A stretch of 64,000 bases of DNA from Streptomyces sp. NBC_00193 (GCF_026342735.1 NZ_JAPEMM010000001.1:1-64000); one strand, 5' to 3'; counted from the first letter of the stretch, positions 16,958 through 26,299 are shown. The notes: generated by a model from the sequence alone, not told the origin. Numbers and translations are program-made.

Positions 16958-17956
16958 TCAGCGCAGCGACGGGATGACCTCGGAGCCGTACGCGTCGATG
17001 GTCGCTTCCCGGGCGTCGTGCATGTTGTAGAGGGCGAACTGGTCCACGCCGAGATCCCGCAGGGCCCGGAGCTTCTCGATGTGGGCCTCGGCCGGCCCCA
17101 GCAGGCAGAAGCGGTCGACGATCTCGTCGGGGACGAAGTCTGCGGAGGGGTTCCCGGCGCGGCCGTGGTGGCTGTAGTCGTAGCCCTGGCGGGACTTGAC
17201 GTACTCGGTGAGCTCGTCCGGGACCATCGAGGAGTGCTCGCCGTAGCGGGAGACCAGGTCGGCGACGTGGTTGCCGACCATCCCGCCGAACCAGCGGCAC
17301 TGGTCGCGGGCGTGCGCGAGGTCGTCCCCGACGTACGCCGGGGCGGCCACGCAGATGGTGATCGCCTCCGGGTCGCGGCCGGCCTCCACGGCGGCCTGGC
17401 GGACGGCCTTGATCATCCACTCGGTGAGGTAGAGATCGGCGAGCTGCAGGATGAACCCGTCGGCCTTCTGTCCGGCCAGGGCCAGCGCCTTGGGCCCGTA
17501 CGCCGCCATCCACACGGGCAGCTTCCCCTCCCGGATCCACGGGATCCGGATCGGGTTGCCGTCCACGAGCGCCTCCCGGCCCTCCGCCAGGTCCCGGATG
17601 ACCTCGATGGCCTCCCCCAGCCGGGCCAGGGTGTTGGGCGCGCGCCCGGCGACCCGCATCGCCGAGTCGCCGCGCCCGATCCCGCAGACCGTGCGGTTGC
17701 CGTACATGTCGTTCAGCGTCGCGAAGGTGGAGGCGGTGACCTCCCACGTGCGGGTGCCGGGGTTGGTGACCATCGGCCCGACGTGCAGCTTCTGCGTGTT
17801 GGCCAGGATCTGGCTGTAGATGACGAACGGCTCCTGCCACAGCACGGCGGAGTCGAAGGTCCAGCCGTAGCGGAAGCCGTTGCGCTCGGCGCGCTTCATG
17901 AGGCTGACGACCTGGGAGGCCGGCGGGTCGGTTTGCAGGACGAGGCCGAAGTCCAT
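16958..17956 (-). CDS. LLM-class F420-dependent oxidoreductase (TIGR03842 type)
   Basis: 332 residues, a bacterial luciferase-like TIM barrel beginning MDFGLVLQTDPP. Strands LHVGPMVTNPGTRTWEVTAS and VCGIGRGDSAMR are characteristic of the F420-binding subgroup. It is the last gene of a minus-strand operon, 39 bases after dihydropyrimidinase. F420-type LLM enzymes are regularly found with reductive pyrimidine or hydantoin catabolism in actinomycetes. The exact reaction is not established and may be a redox step on a pyrimidine-derived substrate. It converges on the module 2 flavoenzyme with a 13-base gap. Confidence 0.85.
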   Translation of the reverse strand: MDFGLVLQTDPPASQVVSLMKRAERNGFRYGWTFDSAVLWQEPFVIYSQILANTQKLHVGPMVTNPGTRTWEVTASTFATLNDMYGNRTVCGIGRGDSAMRVAGRAPNTLARLGEAIEVIRDLAEGREALVDGNPIRIPWIREGKLPVWMAAYGPKALALAGQKADGFILQLADLYLTEWMIKAVRQAAVEAGRDPEAITICVAAPAYVGDDLAHARDQCRWFGGMVGNHVADLVSRYGEHSSMVPDELTEYVKSRQGYDYSHHGRAGNPSADFVPDEIVDRFCLLGPAEAHIEKLRALRDLGVDQFALYNMHDAREATIDAYGSEVIPSLR

Positions 17957-17995
17957 GCATGGCTCCTTGCTGCTGCTGTGTGCGGGCGTGCGGCT

Positions 17996-19396
17996 TTACA
18001 GGTACTGGCAGGTGGAGCGGGGGATGAAGGCCCCGTGGCCGGCCCGGCCGGTGAACTCCCGGCGGTCGATGACGAGTTCGCCCCGGGACAGGACCGTGTC
18101 GACGCGTCCGGTGATCCGCTTGCCCTCGTACGCCGAGTAGTCCACGTTCATGTGGTGCGTCTCGGCGGAGATGACCTGCTCGGCGTGCGGATCGTAGAGG
18201 ACGATGTCGGCGTCGGAGCCCGGCGCGATGGTGCCCTTCTGCGGGTAGAGGCCGAACATCCGGGCCGGGGTCGCGCACGCGATCTCGATCCAGCGGCGGC
18301 GGCTGATGTGCCCGTCCAGGACGGCCTGGTGGAGGAGGTCCATGCGGTTCTCCACCCCCGGCAGCCCGTTCGGGATCTTCGAGAAGTCGCCCCGGCCCAG
18401 CTCCTTCTGGCCCCGGAAGCAGAACGGGCAGTGGTCGGTGGAGACCACCTGGAGGTCGTTCGTACGGAGCCCCCGCCACAGCGCCGCCTGGTGCTCGCGG
18501 GGGCGCAGCGGCGTGGAGCAGACGTACTTGGCGCCCTGGAAGTCGGGCTCTTCGAGGTTGTCGGTGGACAGGAACAGGTACTGCGGGCAGGTCTCGCCGA
18601 AGACGGGGAGGCCCTTGTCGCGGGCGGCCGCCAGCTCCGCGACCGCTTCCTCCGCCGAGACGTGCACCACGTAGAGGGGGGAGCCGGCCACCCGGGCGAG
18701 CTGGATGGCCCGGTGGGTGGCCTCCGCTTCGAGGAGGACCTTGCGGACCTCTCCGTGGTGGCGGGGGTCCGTCTCGCCGCGCGCCAGGGCCTGTTCGACG
18801 AGCACGTCGATCGCGATGCCGTTCTCGGCGTGCATCATGATCAGCCCGCCGTTGCCCGAGGCCCGCTGCATCGCGCGCAGGATCTGGCCGTCGTCGCTGT
18901 AGAAGACCCCGGGGTAGGCCATGAACAGCTTGAAGGAGGTGACCCCCTCCCCCACCAGGTGGTCCATCTCCTTCAGGGTCCGCTCGTTGACGTCCGAGAG
19001 GATCATGTGGAAGGCGTAGTCGACGGCGCACTTGCCGTCGGCCTTGTCGTACCAGGTGTCGAGGCCCTCGCGCAGGGCGTGCCCCGGCGTCTGGACGGCG
19101 AAGTCCACGATGGTGGTGGTGCCGCCCCAGGCGGCGGCGCGGGTGCCGGTCTCGAAGGTGTCGGAGGCGGCGGTGCCGCCGAAGGGCAGCTCCATGTGGG
19201 TGTGGGCGTCGACCCCGCCGGGGATGACGTACTTCCCGCTCGCGTCGATCGTCCGGTCGGCCGTCCAGGTCTCGGCGGCGGCCGTGCCGTGTGCCGCGAG
19301 GGCGGCGACCCGGCCGTCCTCGATCAGCACGTCGGCGTGGAGCTCGTCGGATGCGGTGATGACGAGACCGCCGCGGATGAGGGTGCGGATGCTCAT
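17996..19396 (-). CDS. hydA: Dihydropyrimidinase / D-hydantoinase
   Basis: 466 residues of the cyclic amidohydrolase superfamily. Metal-binding GGVDAHTHME follows the first beta-sandwich, FKLFMAYPG carries the carboxylated lysine, and HAEN and YVVHVSAEEA hold further metal histidines. CATPARMFGLYPQKG and GSDADIVLYDP are typical of hydantoinases. It hydrolyses dihydrouracil or dihydrothymine, or 5-substituted hydantoins, to N-carbamoyl amino acids. GGGGGAGA precedes the ATG. The nitrilase-type hydrolase encoded upstream would remove the carbamoyl group, and the aminotransferase would process the beta-amino acid, so the operon forms a coherent pathway. Confidence 0.92.
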   Translation of the reverse strand: MSIRTLIRGGLVITASDELHADVLIEDGRVAALAAHGTAAAETWTADRTIDASGKYVIPGGVDAHTHMELPFGGTAASDTFETGTRAAAWGGTTTIVDFAVQTPGHALREGLDTWYDKADGKCAVDYAFHMILSDVNERTLKEMDHLVGEGVTSFKLFMAYPGVFYSDDGQILRAMQRASGNGGLIMMHAENGIAIDVLVEQALARGETDPRHHGEVRKVLLEAEATHRAIQLARVAGSPLYVVHVSAEEAVAELAAARDKGLPVFGETCPQYLFLSTDNLEEPDFQGAKYVCSTPLRPREHQAALWRGLRTNDLQVVSTDHCPFCFRGQKELGRGDFSKIPNGLPGVENRMDLLHQAVLDGHISRRRWIEIACATPARMFGLYPQKGTIAPGSDADIVLYDPHAEQVISAETHHMNVDYSAYEGKRITGRVDTVLSRGELVIDRREFTGRAGHGAFIPRSTCQYL

Positions 19397-19413
19397 GTAC
19401 GTCTCCCCCGGTG

Positions 19414-20709
19414 TCAGTTGATGCTTCTGAGGGCCTCGGCGAGGATCTCGGCGCCCTCTTCCGCCTCGGCGACGGTGAGGGAGAGCGGCGGGGCGATGCG
19501 CAGCACGCTGGTGTTGTGTCCGCCGCCCTTGCCGAGCAGCAGGCCGCCGGCCCGGGCGGCCTCCAGCACGGCGGCGGCCGCGTCCGGGTCGGCCTGGTCG
19601 GTGCCGGGCTTCGTCAGCTCCAGGCCGGCCATCAGGCCCCGGCCGCGCACCTCCCGTACGGCGGGCACGGTCGCGGCGACGGCCCGCAGCCGCTCCAGCA
19701 GCAGGCCGCCGACGCGGCGGGCGTTGCCCTGGAGGTCGTGTTCGAGGAGGTAGGCGAGATTGGCCACGCCCGCCGCCATGGTGACCGGTGAACCGCCGAA
19801 GGTGGAGATGGAGTTGGAGTCGAGGCAGTTCATCACCTCGGCGCGGGCCACGACTCCGCCGATGGACATGCCGTTGCCGATGCCCTTGGCGAAGGTGATG
19901 ATGTCCGGCGGGCCGTTCTGGGCGTGGGCCTGCCAGCCCCAGAAGTGCTCGCCGGTACGGCCCCAGCCGGTCTGCACCTCGTCGCTGATCCAGAGGATGC
20001 CGTGCCGGTCGAGGACCTTGCGGAAGGCCCCGTAGAGCCCGTCGGGCGGCGAGGTGAACCCGCCGACGCCCTGCACCGGTTCGGCGATGAGCGCGGCGAC
20101 CCCGCCGCGCGCCTGGCCGAGCACGTCCTCCAGGTCGGCGACGGCCGCGGCGGTGAAGGCGGTGTCGTCGAGGTGGGCGAAGGGGCCGCGGGTGCGGACC
20201 GCGCCGTGGACGTAGTACGTCTGGAGCGGCGAGAGGCTGGTCGGGGACCAGCCCCGGTTGCCGGTGATCGAGACGGTGGAGAAGGACCGGCCGTGGTAGC
20301 TGTTGCGCATCGCCAGGATCTGGTTGGAGCGGCGGTACGTCGTCGCGAGCAGCAGGGCGGTGTCGTTGGCCTCGGTGCCGGAGGTGGTGAAGAAGACCCG
20401 GGCGTCGGGGATGCCGGACAACGCCGAGACGCGCTCGGCCAGTTCGATCATCGGGCGGTTGAGGTAGAGGGTGGAGGAGTGGATGATCCGCCCGGCCTGT
20501 TCGGCGACGGCCTTGGTGACCTCGGGCAGGGCGTGGGCGGTCATCGTGGTGAGGATGCCGCCGAAGAAGTCGAGGTAGCGGTTGCCGTCCGCGTCCCAGA
20601 CGTGGCGGCCCTCGCCGTGGGTGAGTTCGATGGGGCGGTCGTAGTAGAGCGCGAGCCAGTCGGGCAGTACGGAGCGGTGCCGGCTGTGCAGGGGGATCGG
20701 GTTGGTCAC
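19414..20709 (-). CDS. Class III PLP-dependent aminotransferase of the pyrimidine operon
   Basis: 431 residues from GTG 20709, which overlaps the upstream stop (GTGA), so it is coupled to the nitrilase gene. Features are DADGNRYLDFFGGI, TTSGTEANDTALLLA, WISDEVQTGWGRTG (PLP-pyridine Asp) and ITFAKGIGNGMSIGG (Schiff-base Lys). It belongs to the AGXT2/beta-alanine-pyruvate/4-aminobutyrate group. In this setting it most likely transaminates beta-alanine or 3-aminoisobutyrate released by reductive pyrimidine breakdown. Dihydropyrimidinase follows after 17 bases. Confidence 0.9.
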   Translation of the reverse strand: MTNPIPLHSRHRSVLPDWLALYYDRPIELTHGEGRHVWDADGNRYLDFFGGILTTMTAHALPEVTKAVAEQAGRIIHSSTLYLNRPMIELAERVSALSGIPDARVFFTTSGTEANDTALLLATTYRRSNQILAMRNSYHGRSFSTVSITGNRGWSPTSLSPLQTYYVHGAVRTRGPFAHLDDTAFTAAAVADLEDVLGQARGGVAALIAEPVQGVGGFTSPPDGLYGAFRKVLDRHGILWISDEVQTGWGRTGEHFWGWQAHAQNGPPDIITFAKGIGNGMSIGGVVARAEVMNCLDSNSISTFGGSPVTMAAGVANLAYLLEHDLQGNARRVGGLLLERLRAVAATVPAVREVRGRGLMAGLELTKPGTDQADPDAAAAVLEAARAGGLLLGKGGGHNTSVLRIAPPLSLTVAEAEEGAEILAEALRSIN

Positions 20710-21548
20710 GGCTGTACGAGTCCTCGGTAGGCGTCGGGGCGGCGGTCGCGGTAGAAGGCCCACTGGTCGCGGACCTCCTTGATGAGGTCGAAGTCGAGGT
20801 CGCGGACGAGGAGTTCCTCTTCCTTGTCGCTGGCGACCTCCCCGACGAACTGGCCGCGCGGGTCGACGAAGTAGCTGGTGCCGTAGAAGTCGTTGTCGCC
20901 GTACTCCTCTTGGCCGACGCGGTTGATGGCGGCGACGAAGTACTCGTTGGCCACGGCGGAGGCGGGCTGCTCCAGCTGCCACAGGTAGCCGGAGAGGCCG
21001 CGGGAGGTGGCGGAGGGGTTGTAGACCAACTGGGCTCCCGCGAGGCCCAGTTCGCGCCAGCCTTCGGGGAAGTGGCGGTCGTAGCAGATGTAGACGCCGA
21101 CCTTGCCGACCGCGGTGTCGAAGACGGGGAAGCCGAGGTTGCCCGGGCGGAAGTAGTACTTCTCCCAGAAGCCCCTGACCTGCGGGATGTGGTGCTTGCG
21201 GTACTTGCCGAGGTAGCTGCCGTCGGCGTCGATGACCGCGGCGGTGTTGTAGTAGAAGCCCTCGGACTCCAGCTCGAAGACCGGTACGACGATCACCATG
21301 CCGGTCTCGCGGGCGAGGGCCTGCATCCGCCGGACGGTGGGGCCGTCGGGGACGGCCTCGGCCCAGCGGTAGTGCTCGGGCTCCTGGACCTGGCAGAAGT
21401 AGGGGGCGTTGAAAACTTCCTGGAAGCCGATGATCTGCGCACCCTGGGCGGCGGCCCGGCGGGCGTGCTCCTCGTGTTTGGCGATCATCGACTCGGTGTC
21501 TCCGGTCCAGGTGGCCTGGACGAGTGCGGCGCGGACGACTTGGGCCAT
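20706..21548 (-). CDS. Nitrilase-superfamily amidohydrolase, probable beta-ureidopropionase
   Basis: 280 residues from ATG 21548, which has GAGGAG at good spacing; an upstream in-frame extension has no ribosome site. The catalytic triad is visible as Glu in IIGFQEVF, Lys in KYRKHHIPQ and Cys in VYICYDRHFPEGWREL. The family cleaves carbon-nitrogen bonds of N-carbamoyl amino acids or linear amides. Being first in an operon with dihydropyrimidinase and an aminotransferase makes N-carbamoyl-beta-alanine the best substrate guess. A palindrome lies 32 bases upstream of the start. Confidence 0.9.
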   Translation of the reverse strand: MAQVVRAALVQATWTGDTESMIAKHEEHARRAAAQGAQIIGFQEVFNAPYFCQVQEPEHYRWAEAVPDGPTVRRMQALARETGMVIVVPVFELESEGFYYNTAAVIDADGSYLGKYRKHHIPQVRGFWEKYYFRPGNLGFPVFDTAVGKVGVYICYDRHFPEGWRELGLAGAQLVYNPSATSRGLSGYLWQLEQPASAVANEYFVAAINRVGQEEYGDNDFYGTSYFVDPRGQFVGEVASDKEEELLVRDLDFDLIKEVRDQWAFYRDRRPDAYRGLVQP

Positions 21549-21579
21549 GAGCTGCTCCTCGCGACGGGTACGCCGGCTT

Positions 21580-21591
21580 CTACGCACGTAG
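21580..21591. promoter_or_regulatory. Palindrome upstream of the pyrimidine-catabolism operon
   Basis: CTACGCACGTAG has 5-base arms around CA, and the symmetry extends outward with one mismatch. A related half-site (GCGCGTAGGG) follows about 20 bases away. It is 32 bases before the amidohydrolase ATG, where an operator would sit. The regulator is not in the window. Confidence 0.4.
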
Positions 21592-21721
21592 AGGGTGTAC
21601 GACGGCTGCGCGTAGGGAGTTGAAGGTAGGCCTCGGCCAGGCCCGGGGCAAGACCGCCTTGCACGGTTGGAGTAGTCGATCAGCAAACGCAGGAGTTACG
21701 TCGGCACGCGGTCGTTTCCAA

Positions 21722-23647
21722 TCATCCGACGGGCAGATTCGCGACTCGAAGGGCATGCAACAGGTCACGGTGATGAGTCCCCGAGAGGGCTTCGGCGGCG
21801 CGGAGCAGCCGGGGCGCGAACCACCGGGGATCCCGGCGGGCGAGCCGGGCCGACTCCTCGGCGGTGCGGACCCGGACGAAAGCGGTGAGCAGGGCGTCGG
21901 CCTCCGGGGTGTGACCGGCCTCCCCGAGGACGAGGGCGATCTCGGCGATCTCCGCGGCCGGGCGGGCCGCGCCCTGGCGCAGCAGGGCGTCGCGGTCGGC
22001 CGGCCCGAGCGCGGCGGCGGCCGCGGCGAACCGGGCGGGCGGCAGCGAGGCCGCCTCCCAGAGCAGGGTGGCCCAGTCCGCGGCCAGCCCGGACCGCACC
22101 AGCTCCTCCCCCAGCAGCACCAGCCGCTCGGCGGGCCCGGCGGCGGCCTCACAGAGCAGCGCGTGCGCCTCCCCGCTCCGCCCTTGCCCCCGCAGCGCCA
22201 CGAGCCCCGCCACGAAGCCTCCGGCCACCCGGTCGGGCACCCCGTGCGGGCCACCGCCGGGGGTGGAGCCGGCCCATTGGGCGGAGTCGGCCCACTGGGC
22301 GGAGTCGGCCTGCGGGCCACCGCCGGGGGCGGAGCCGGCCCACTGAGCGGAGTCGGCCTGTGGGCCGGCGGCGCGGGCCTGGGTCGGCCAGGGGGTGGGC
22401 TCGTCCTGCGGGTGGGGGCGGAGCCCCTGGTCGGAGGCCTTGGCGGGTCCGGGGGTCTGTCCCGTGCCCCAGGCTGGGGCGCCGGGCCTGCGGCCGCCCT
22501 GGCCGGGAGCGGCGGACGGTTGCCCTTGGTCCGGCACTTCGGAGCCCGTACGGGCGGGCTGGTGCGGGGTTCCGTGAGCCCGGCCGGCATGTCCGGACCC
22601 GTCTGTCGAAGCGTCCTGCGCCGGCCCCGGATTCCCCGCCGGGGCGGGATCCGCCGCCCCGCGGGCGGGCCGCCCGAAGCGGGCGCCGCGCAGCGGCGTG
22701 GCGGACGCCGGGTGCCCCGGGGGCACGGCGGCCGCCCGGGCTTCCGGTGCCGCCGCGCCCGCGTACCGGGCCCCGCCGCTCCGCCGCGCACCGCGCAGCC
22801 ACCGCCCCTCGGCCCGCCCGACGGGCTCCCCCGCCGCTTCCGACGCCGGGGCCGATTCCGATGCCGGGGCCGACGCCCGGCCCGATGCCGCGTCCGACGC
22901 CGCACCCGGCATCCGGCTCGATCCAACGCCCGACGCCCAATCCGGCGCCCCGACCTGCGCATCCCCGGGCCCCCCGGCCCACGCCGCATCCCGGGGCCCC
23001 GTCTGCGGGCCGGCCTGCATGCCTTCCCGCGGACCCGGCCACGCCGTGGCGGGCGTTGCGTCCGGGGACGCCGCCGTGCGCTGCGCGGGTACGGCGTCGA
23101 GGGGGTCCGGCTGTGGCGGCGACGGGTGTCCGGGGCGGTCGGGTCCCGGGGTCACCGCGTGCAGGCGGGCCGCCAGGTCCTCGTGGCGGGCCGCCGCGCG
23201 GGCGGCGTCGTCGCGGGTCCAGGAGAGTTCCCGGGACAGGGCCTCCGCCTCCGCCGGGTCCGCCGATTCCGCGAGCCGCGCCGACAGCACGCGCAGGGCC
23301 GCGCGGGCCCGGGCCTGCTGCTCGGCGGCCGATGCGAGCAGCGTGCGCAGTTCCTCCACCCCGCCCGGCAGCCGGTCCCAGACCCCGACCGCGGCGGCCC
23401 GCAGACCGGCCGCGTACTGCGTCTCCCGGGCGATCGCCACCGCGCCCGTCGTGGCGGCCAAGTCGCCGAGCAGCGACTCCAGCACGTCCCACGGGGGCAT
23501 CGCGGCCCCGTCCAGACAGGCCCGCATCCCTTCCGGGTCCCGCCGCAGGAACTCCCCGTACCAGCCCGTCCCGGGATCGAGTCGCTGCGTCAATCCCCGC
23601 ATGTATCCGGAGAGTTGGCCGATCACCTGCGAAATCGCGGTCTCCAT
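21722..23647 (-). CDS. Large low-complexity hypothetical protein (helical ends, Ala/Gly/Pro-rich centre)
   Basis: 641 residues from ATG 23647; an upstream GTG at 23665 adds six residues. Residues 1-180 are helical (METAISQVIGQLSGYMRGL and a coiled segment near EAEALSRELSWTRDDAAR). The middle 300 residues are Ala/Gly/Pro/Asp-rich with no fold visible and contain an imperfect repeat of about 22 residues around ADSAQWAGS. The last 170 residues return to helices (GRSGEAHALLCEAAAGPAERL, FAPRLLRAAEAL). Streptomyces relatives are sometimes labelled UL36 large tegument-like, which reflects composition, not function. No signal peptide or membrane segment. Function unknown. Confidence 0.65.
   Translation of the reverse strand: METAISQVIGQLSGYMRGLTQRLDPGTGWYGEFLRRDPEGMRACLDGAAMPPWDVLESLLGDLAATTGAVAIARETQYAAGLRAAAVGVWDRLPGGVEELRTLLASAAEQQARARAALRVLSARLAESADPAEAEALSRELSWTRDDAARAAARHEDLAARLHAVTPGPDRPGHPSPPQPDPLDAVPAQRTAASPDATPATAWPGPREGMQAGPQTGPRDAAWAGGPGDAQVGAPDWASGVGSSRMPGAASDAASGRASAPASESAPASEAAGEPVGRAEGRWLRGARRSGGARYAGAAAPEARAAAVPPGHPASATPLRGARFGRPARGAADPAPAGNPGPAQDASTDGSGHAGRAHGTPHQPARTGSEVPDQGQPSAAPGQGGRRPGAPAWGTGQTPGPAKASDQGLRPHPQDEPTPWPTQARAAGPQADSAQWAGSAPGGGPQADSAQWADSAQWAGSTPGGGPHGVPDRVAGGFVAGLVALRGQGRSGEAHALLCEAAAGPAERLVLLGEELVRSGLAADWATLLWEAASLPPARFAAAAAALGPADRDALLRQGAARPAAEIAEIALVLGEAGHTPEADALLTAFVRVRTAEESARLARRDPRWFAPRLLRAAEALSGTHHRDLLHALRVANLPVG
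22245..22360 (-). repeat. In-frame direct repeat in the low-complexity gene
   Basis: Two nearly identical copies of about 48 bases begin at 22245 and 22311 (period 66). Shorter duplications containing GGCGGAGTCGG lie between them. They encode repeated ADSAQWAGS-like units, and 66 is a multiple of three, so copy-number change would keep the frame. Confidence 0.7.
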
Positions 23648-23747
23648 CCCCGCATTGGACCCCACGGGTGTTACGGGCGGGCTACGGGAGTCTCAAAGCT
23701 TGACGGCGGGCGGGGCAAGCGTCTCTGACCAGTTTGGTGATCCCGTG

Positions 23748-25400
23748 TCAGACATGGCGTCTGATTCCGGGATGTTTTCCCACCGTGGAGGGGTGGCGTG
23801 GGCGTGGAGGTGGAATCCCGCGCCCAGCACCGCTCCTCGTGGCCGGTATCGGCTGGTGGTGGGTGTGCTGATCGTCGTCACGTCCTGGTGCCGGTGGGCT
23901 GCGCGGGGCAGCCGTCTCCGGTCCGTGTGAGCGTGTCCCTCCGGACGCTGGCCTGCCGGGCCCGAAGGCCCGACGGGGCAGCACGGTCGGCGTGATGACC
24001 GCGCCGGCTTCGAGGGTGTCGACGACCGCGCGGATGGCCAGGGCGCCTGTGGTGCGGTCTGTGACGGTCTTCGGCTGGTGGGCGAGTCCGCGTGCTGCGA
24101 TGCGCTGCCAGGCTCCCTGGTCGCGGTCTCCCTGCCAGCCGCAGTCGGGATTCTGGCAGATAGCCCATTTCCAGCCGGGCGTGGTGGGCCGGTCGGGGGC
24201 TTTGCAGTGCCGCTGCGGCGTGAGGCATTGGGGGCACTGCTTGGAGGTGTCGCGTGCCGGGACGGTGACCACGGCGATACCCGTCTCGGCGGCAACGTGC
24301 CGCATCCGCTCCACGATCCGCCCGCGTACCTGCTGGGAGAGCCGGGTGTTCATGGTTCGTCCCATGCCGTGGGCTTCCATCGAGCGGAGGTCCTCGACAC
24401 ATATGACAGTTGCCCCGGCCGTGATGGCCTGGTCCACCGCCCACCGGGCGGCCGGTGCTGTTTCGCGAGGACTCCGCCCGTCCGGAACATTCCTCCGGCC
24501 CCGAGGGCGGTGATCCGCCCGTCCTCGTGCAGCCGGACGGCCCCGGCGGACAGCAGGGTGTTCAGGCCCCAGTCCACACCGAGCGCCACCGTGTGCCCAC
24601 TGCGGGCCGCCTTCGGCACCGCGTGGGTGTAGGCGAGATCTGCGCGGACACGCCCCTGGTACGGGCGCAGCGTGGGCAGATGCAGCACCGCGCCCGCCGG
24701 AACCGTCGCCGGCAACGTGAGGGGGCAGGACACCCACGTCCAGTCCCGTAGGAACGCGGATCCGGGCGGGTGGGAAGCTGCACACGCAACAGCGCACGGC
24801 CCGGCTCGGTCCCGTGACGTTCGATGGTGGCCTGCTGCCCGTCGCACGCCGACAGCAGCAGCACCCGCACTGCCGTGGGCGCGGCCTCCATCTCGAACAG
24901 ATCGACGGGCATCCGGTCGTGCTTCCTGGTGAACGCGGCGATCTGGCGGGTGCGGGAGGTGATGACGCTGGACGGCAGATCCCGGCCGCCGGCACCACCT
25001 CACGCACCGCGCCCCACTCCTCGGGCGTACGCCTGCCGGGATCGACGGGCCACACCTTCAGTACCCCGGTGGTCAGGTCTGCGCGCCACTTCGCCGACCG
25101 CAGCAAGCGTCCGGCCTGCTCCTGCGCCATCCGGACGATCCGGTCATTGACCCGAATACCTTCGGGCGGCGAGCCGCTCCAGCCCAGACGCCCCAGAGCC
25201 ATCCACGCGTTCAACGGCAGTTTCCTGCCCCCGCCGTCCTCCCCGGAGGCCAGCACATCCACATCGGCGGGCTTCCACCGGTCGGCCGGCAGCCCGGCGA
25301 CCAGGGCTGCCACCAAGTCGGTTGCCCAGCCGACCCGCTCCGCCAGCACGGAGACCGCCAACAGCTCACCGGTGCCCTCGTCCACACCCGTCCGAACACC
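23748..25400 (-). pseudogene. tnpB: Degenerate tnpB (IS605/IS607-type RNA-guided nuclease) in three frames
   Basis: The TnpB-like sequence is spread over all three minus-strand frames. The N-terminal part (GELLAVSVLAERVGWATDL) is in one frame to about 25000. A second frame carries PVDLFEMEAAPTAVRVLLLS to about 24760. The third frame carries the RuvC-I aspartate in ALGVDWGLNTLL to about 24470. The first frame then resumes with the RuvC-II glutamate (ICVEDLRSMEAHG), zinc-finger cysteines (SKQCPQCL and CQNPDCGW) and the RuvC-III aspartate (GDRDQGAW). At least three frameshifts are needed, so no full protein can be made. All catalytic residues survive, implying recent decay or assembly error. No tnpA is present. 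Element ends are not resolved; a guide RNA would be expected near 23700-24000. Confidence 0.8.
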
Positions 25401-25426
25401 ACACGATCACTACGGATCCCCAGGAA

Positions 25427-25807
25427 CTACGTGAGCCTGACCGCGATCGCGGTGTGAGGCCGCCCGCGCCGGACGATGGCGGCCGGCACGTCGAGCATCC
25501 AGAACTGCCACGTGTACTTGCGCAGCATCAGCTTCCGCACCCGCTTCAGCCCCGCCTCGTCCAGCAGCCGCGCCTCGCCCTCGGACACCGCGGCCCCGTC
25601 GGCCACCTGCCCGCGTACGTCGCAGGCCACGACGGTGACCCGGCCGTCGTTGCGGATCCGCTTCACCTTCCACGCGTCGTTGCGCGTCCACACGTACAGC
25701 TCGTCGCCGTCCGCCACCGCCCACACCGGCGTGGCCACTGCCGTGCCGTCCTTGCGGAAGGTGGTGAGACTGACGTACCTCGCCCTGCCCAGCTCCACGA
25801 TCGTCAT
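25427..25807 (-). CDS. PPOX-class F420-dependent oxidoreductase family protein
   Basis: 126 residues, a split beta-barrel flavin/F420-binding domain: ARYVSLTTFRKDGTAVATPVWAV, ELYVWTRNDAWKVKRIRNDGRVTVVACD, ending IAVRLT. Proteins of this kind bind F420 or FMN and reduce varied small substrates. The gene is complete although the tnpB remnant begins less than 30 bases beyond its stop, so the insertion just missed it. It lies 22 bases after the MarR regulator stop and is probably co-transcribed with it. Confidence 0.85.
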   Translation of the reverse strand: MTIVELGRARYVSLTTFRKDGTAVATPVWAVADGDELYVWTRNDAWKVKRIRNDGRVTVVACDVRGQVADGAAVSEGEARLLDEAGLKRVRKLMLRKYTWQFWMLDVPAAIVRRGRPHTAIAVRLT

Positions 25808-25829
25808 GCGCCCGACCCTACGCGGCCGG

Positions 25830-26258
25830 TCAACGGGAGGTGACGGCCCGCTCCAGCAGGCTCCGCAGCATGCCCTGCTCCTCCGGGGCGAGCCCGGACA
25901 CCGGCGAATCCACGGAGAGGAGGTCGAGGAGCCGGGCGCGCAGGGCGGCGCCCTCGGGCGTGAGGACGAGCTGCTTGGCGCGGCGGTCGGTGGGGTGCGG
26001 GTGCCGCTCGATCAGGTGCTGCTTCTCCAGCTTGTCGACGACGAAGGTGGCGTTGGAGGGCTCGCAGCTCATGCGCTCGGCGAGGTCCCGCATGGTCATC
26101 GGCCCGCTCATCTCGCGCAGCGCGGTGGCCTGGGACGCGGTGAGGCCCAGCGTGGCGGCGCGCTCCCGGACGTGCTCGGCGATCCGGTGGGCCAGCCCGT
26201 CCACCAGCCCGCACAGCTGCCGCTCGGCGATGGCCTGGCGCTCGGGAGGTGTCGTCAT
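25830..26258 (-). CDS. MarR-family transcriptional regulator
   Basis: 142 residues with a winged helix at about 40-110: LTASQATALREMSGPMTMRDLAERMSCEPSNATFVVDKL, followed by the wing ERHPHPTDRRAKQLVLTPEG with the conserved DRR. MarR proteins are dimeric repressors relieved by small ligands. It is divergent from an MBL-fold hydrolase gene, with a near-perfect palindrome in the 134-base gap, so it probably represses both promoters. The PPOX gene downstream belongs to the same unit. Confidence 0.92.
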   Translation of the reverse strand: MTTPPERQAIAERQLCGLVDGLAHRIAEHVRERAATLGLTASQATALREMSGPMTMRDLAERMSCEPSNATFVVDKLEKQHLIERHPHPTDRRAKQLVLTPEGAALRARLLDLLSVDSPVSGLAPEEQGMLRSLLERAVTSR

Positions 26259-26299
26259 GGGGCCAGTTTAACAACTCCCTCAAGCCAGAATATTTACAA

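Noticed and set aside
17018..19753. Open frame of 911 codons on the plus strand over the hydantoinase operon
   Set aside because: It is antisense to clear catabolic genes, has no domain motifs and is rich in Gly/Val/Ala/Asp as expected from high-GC shadow frames.
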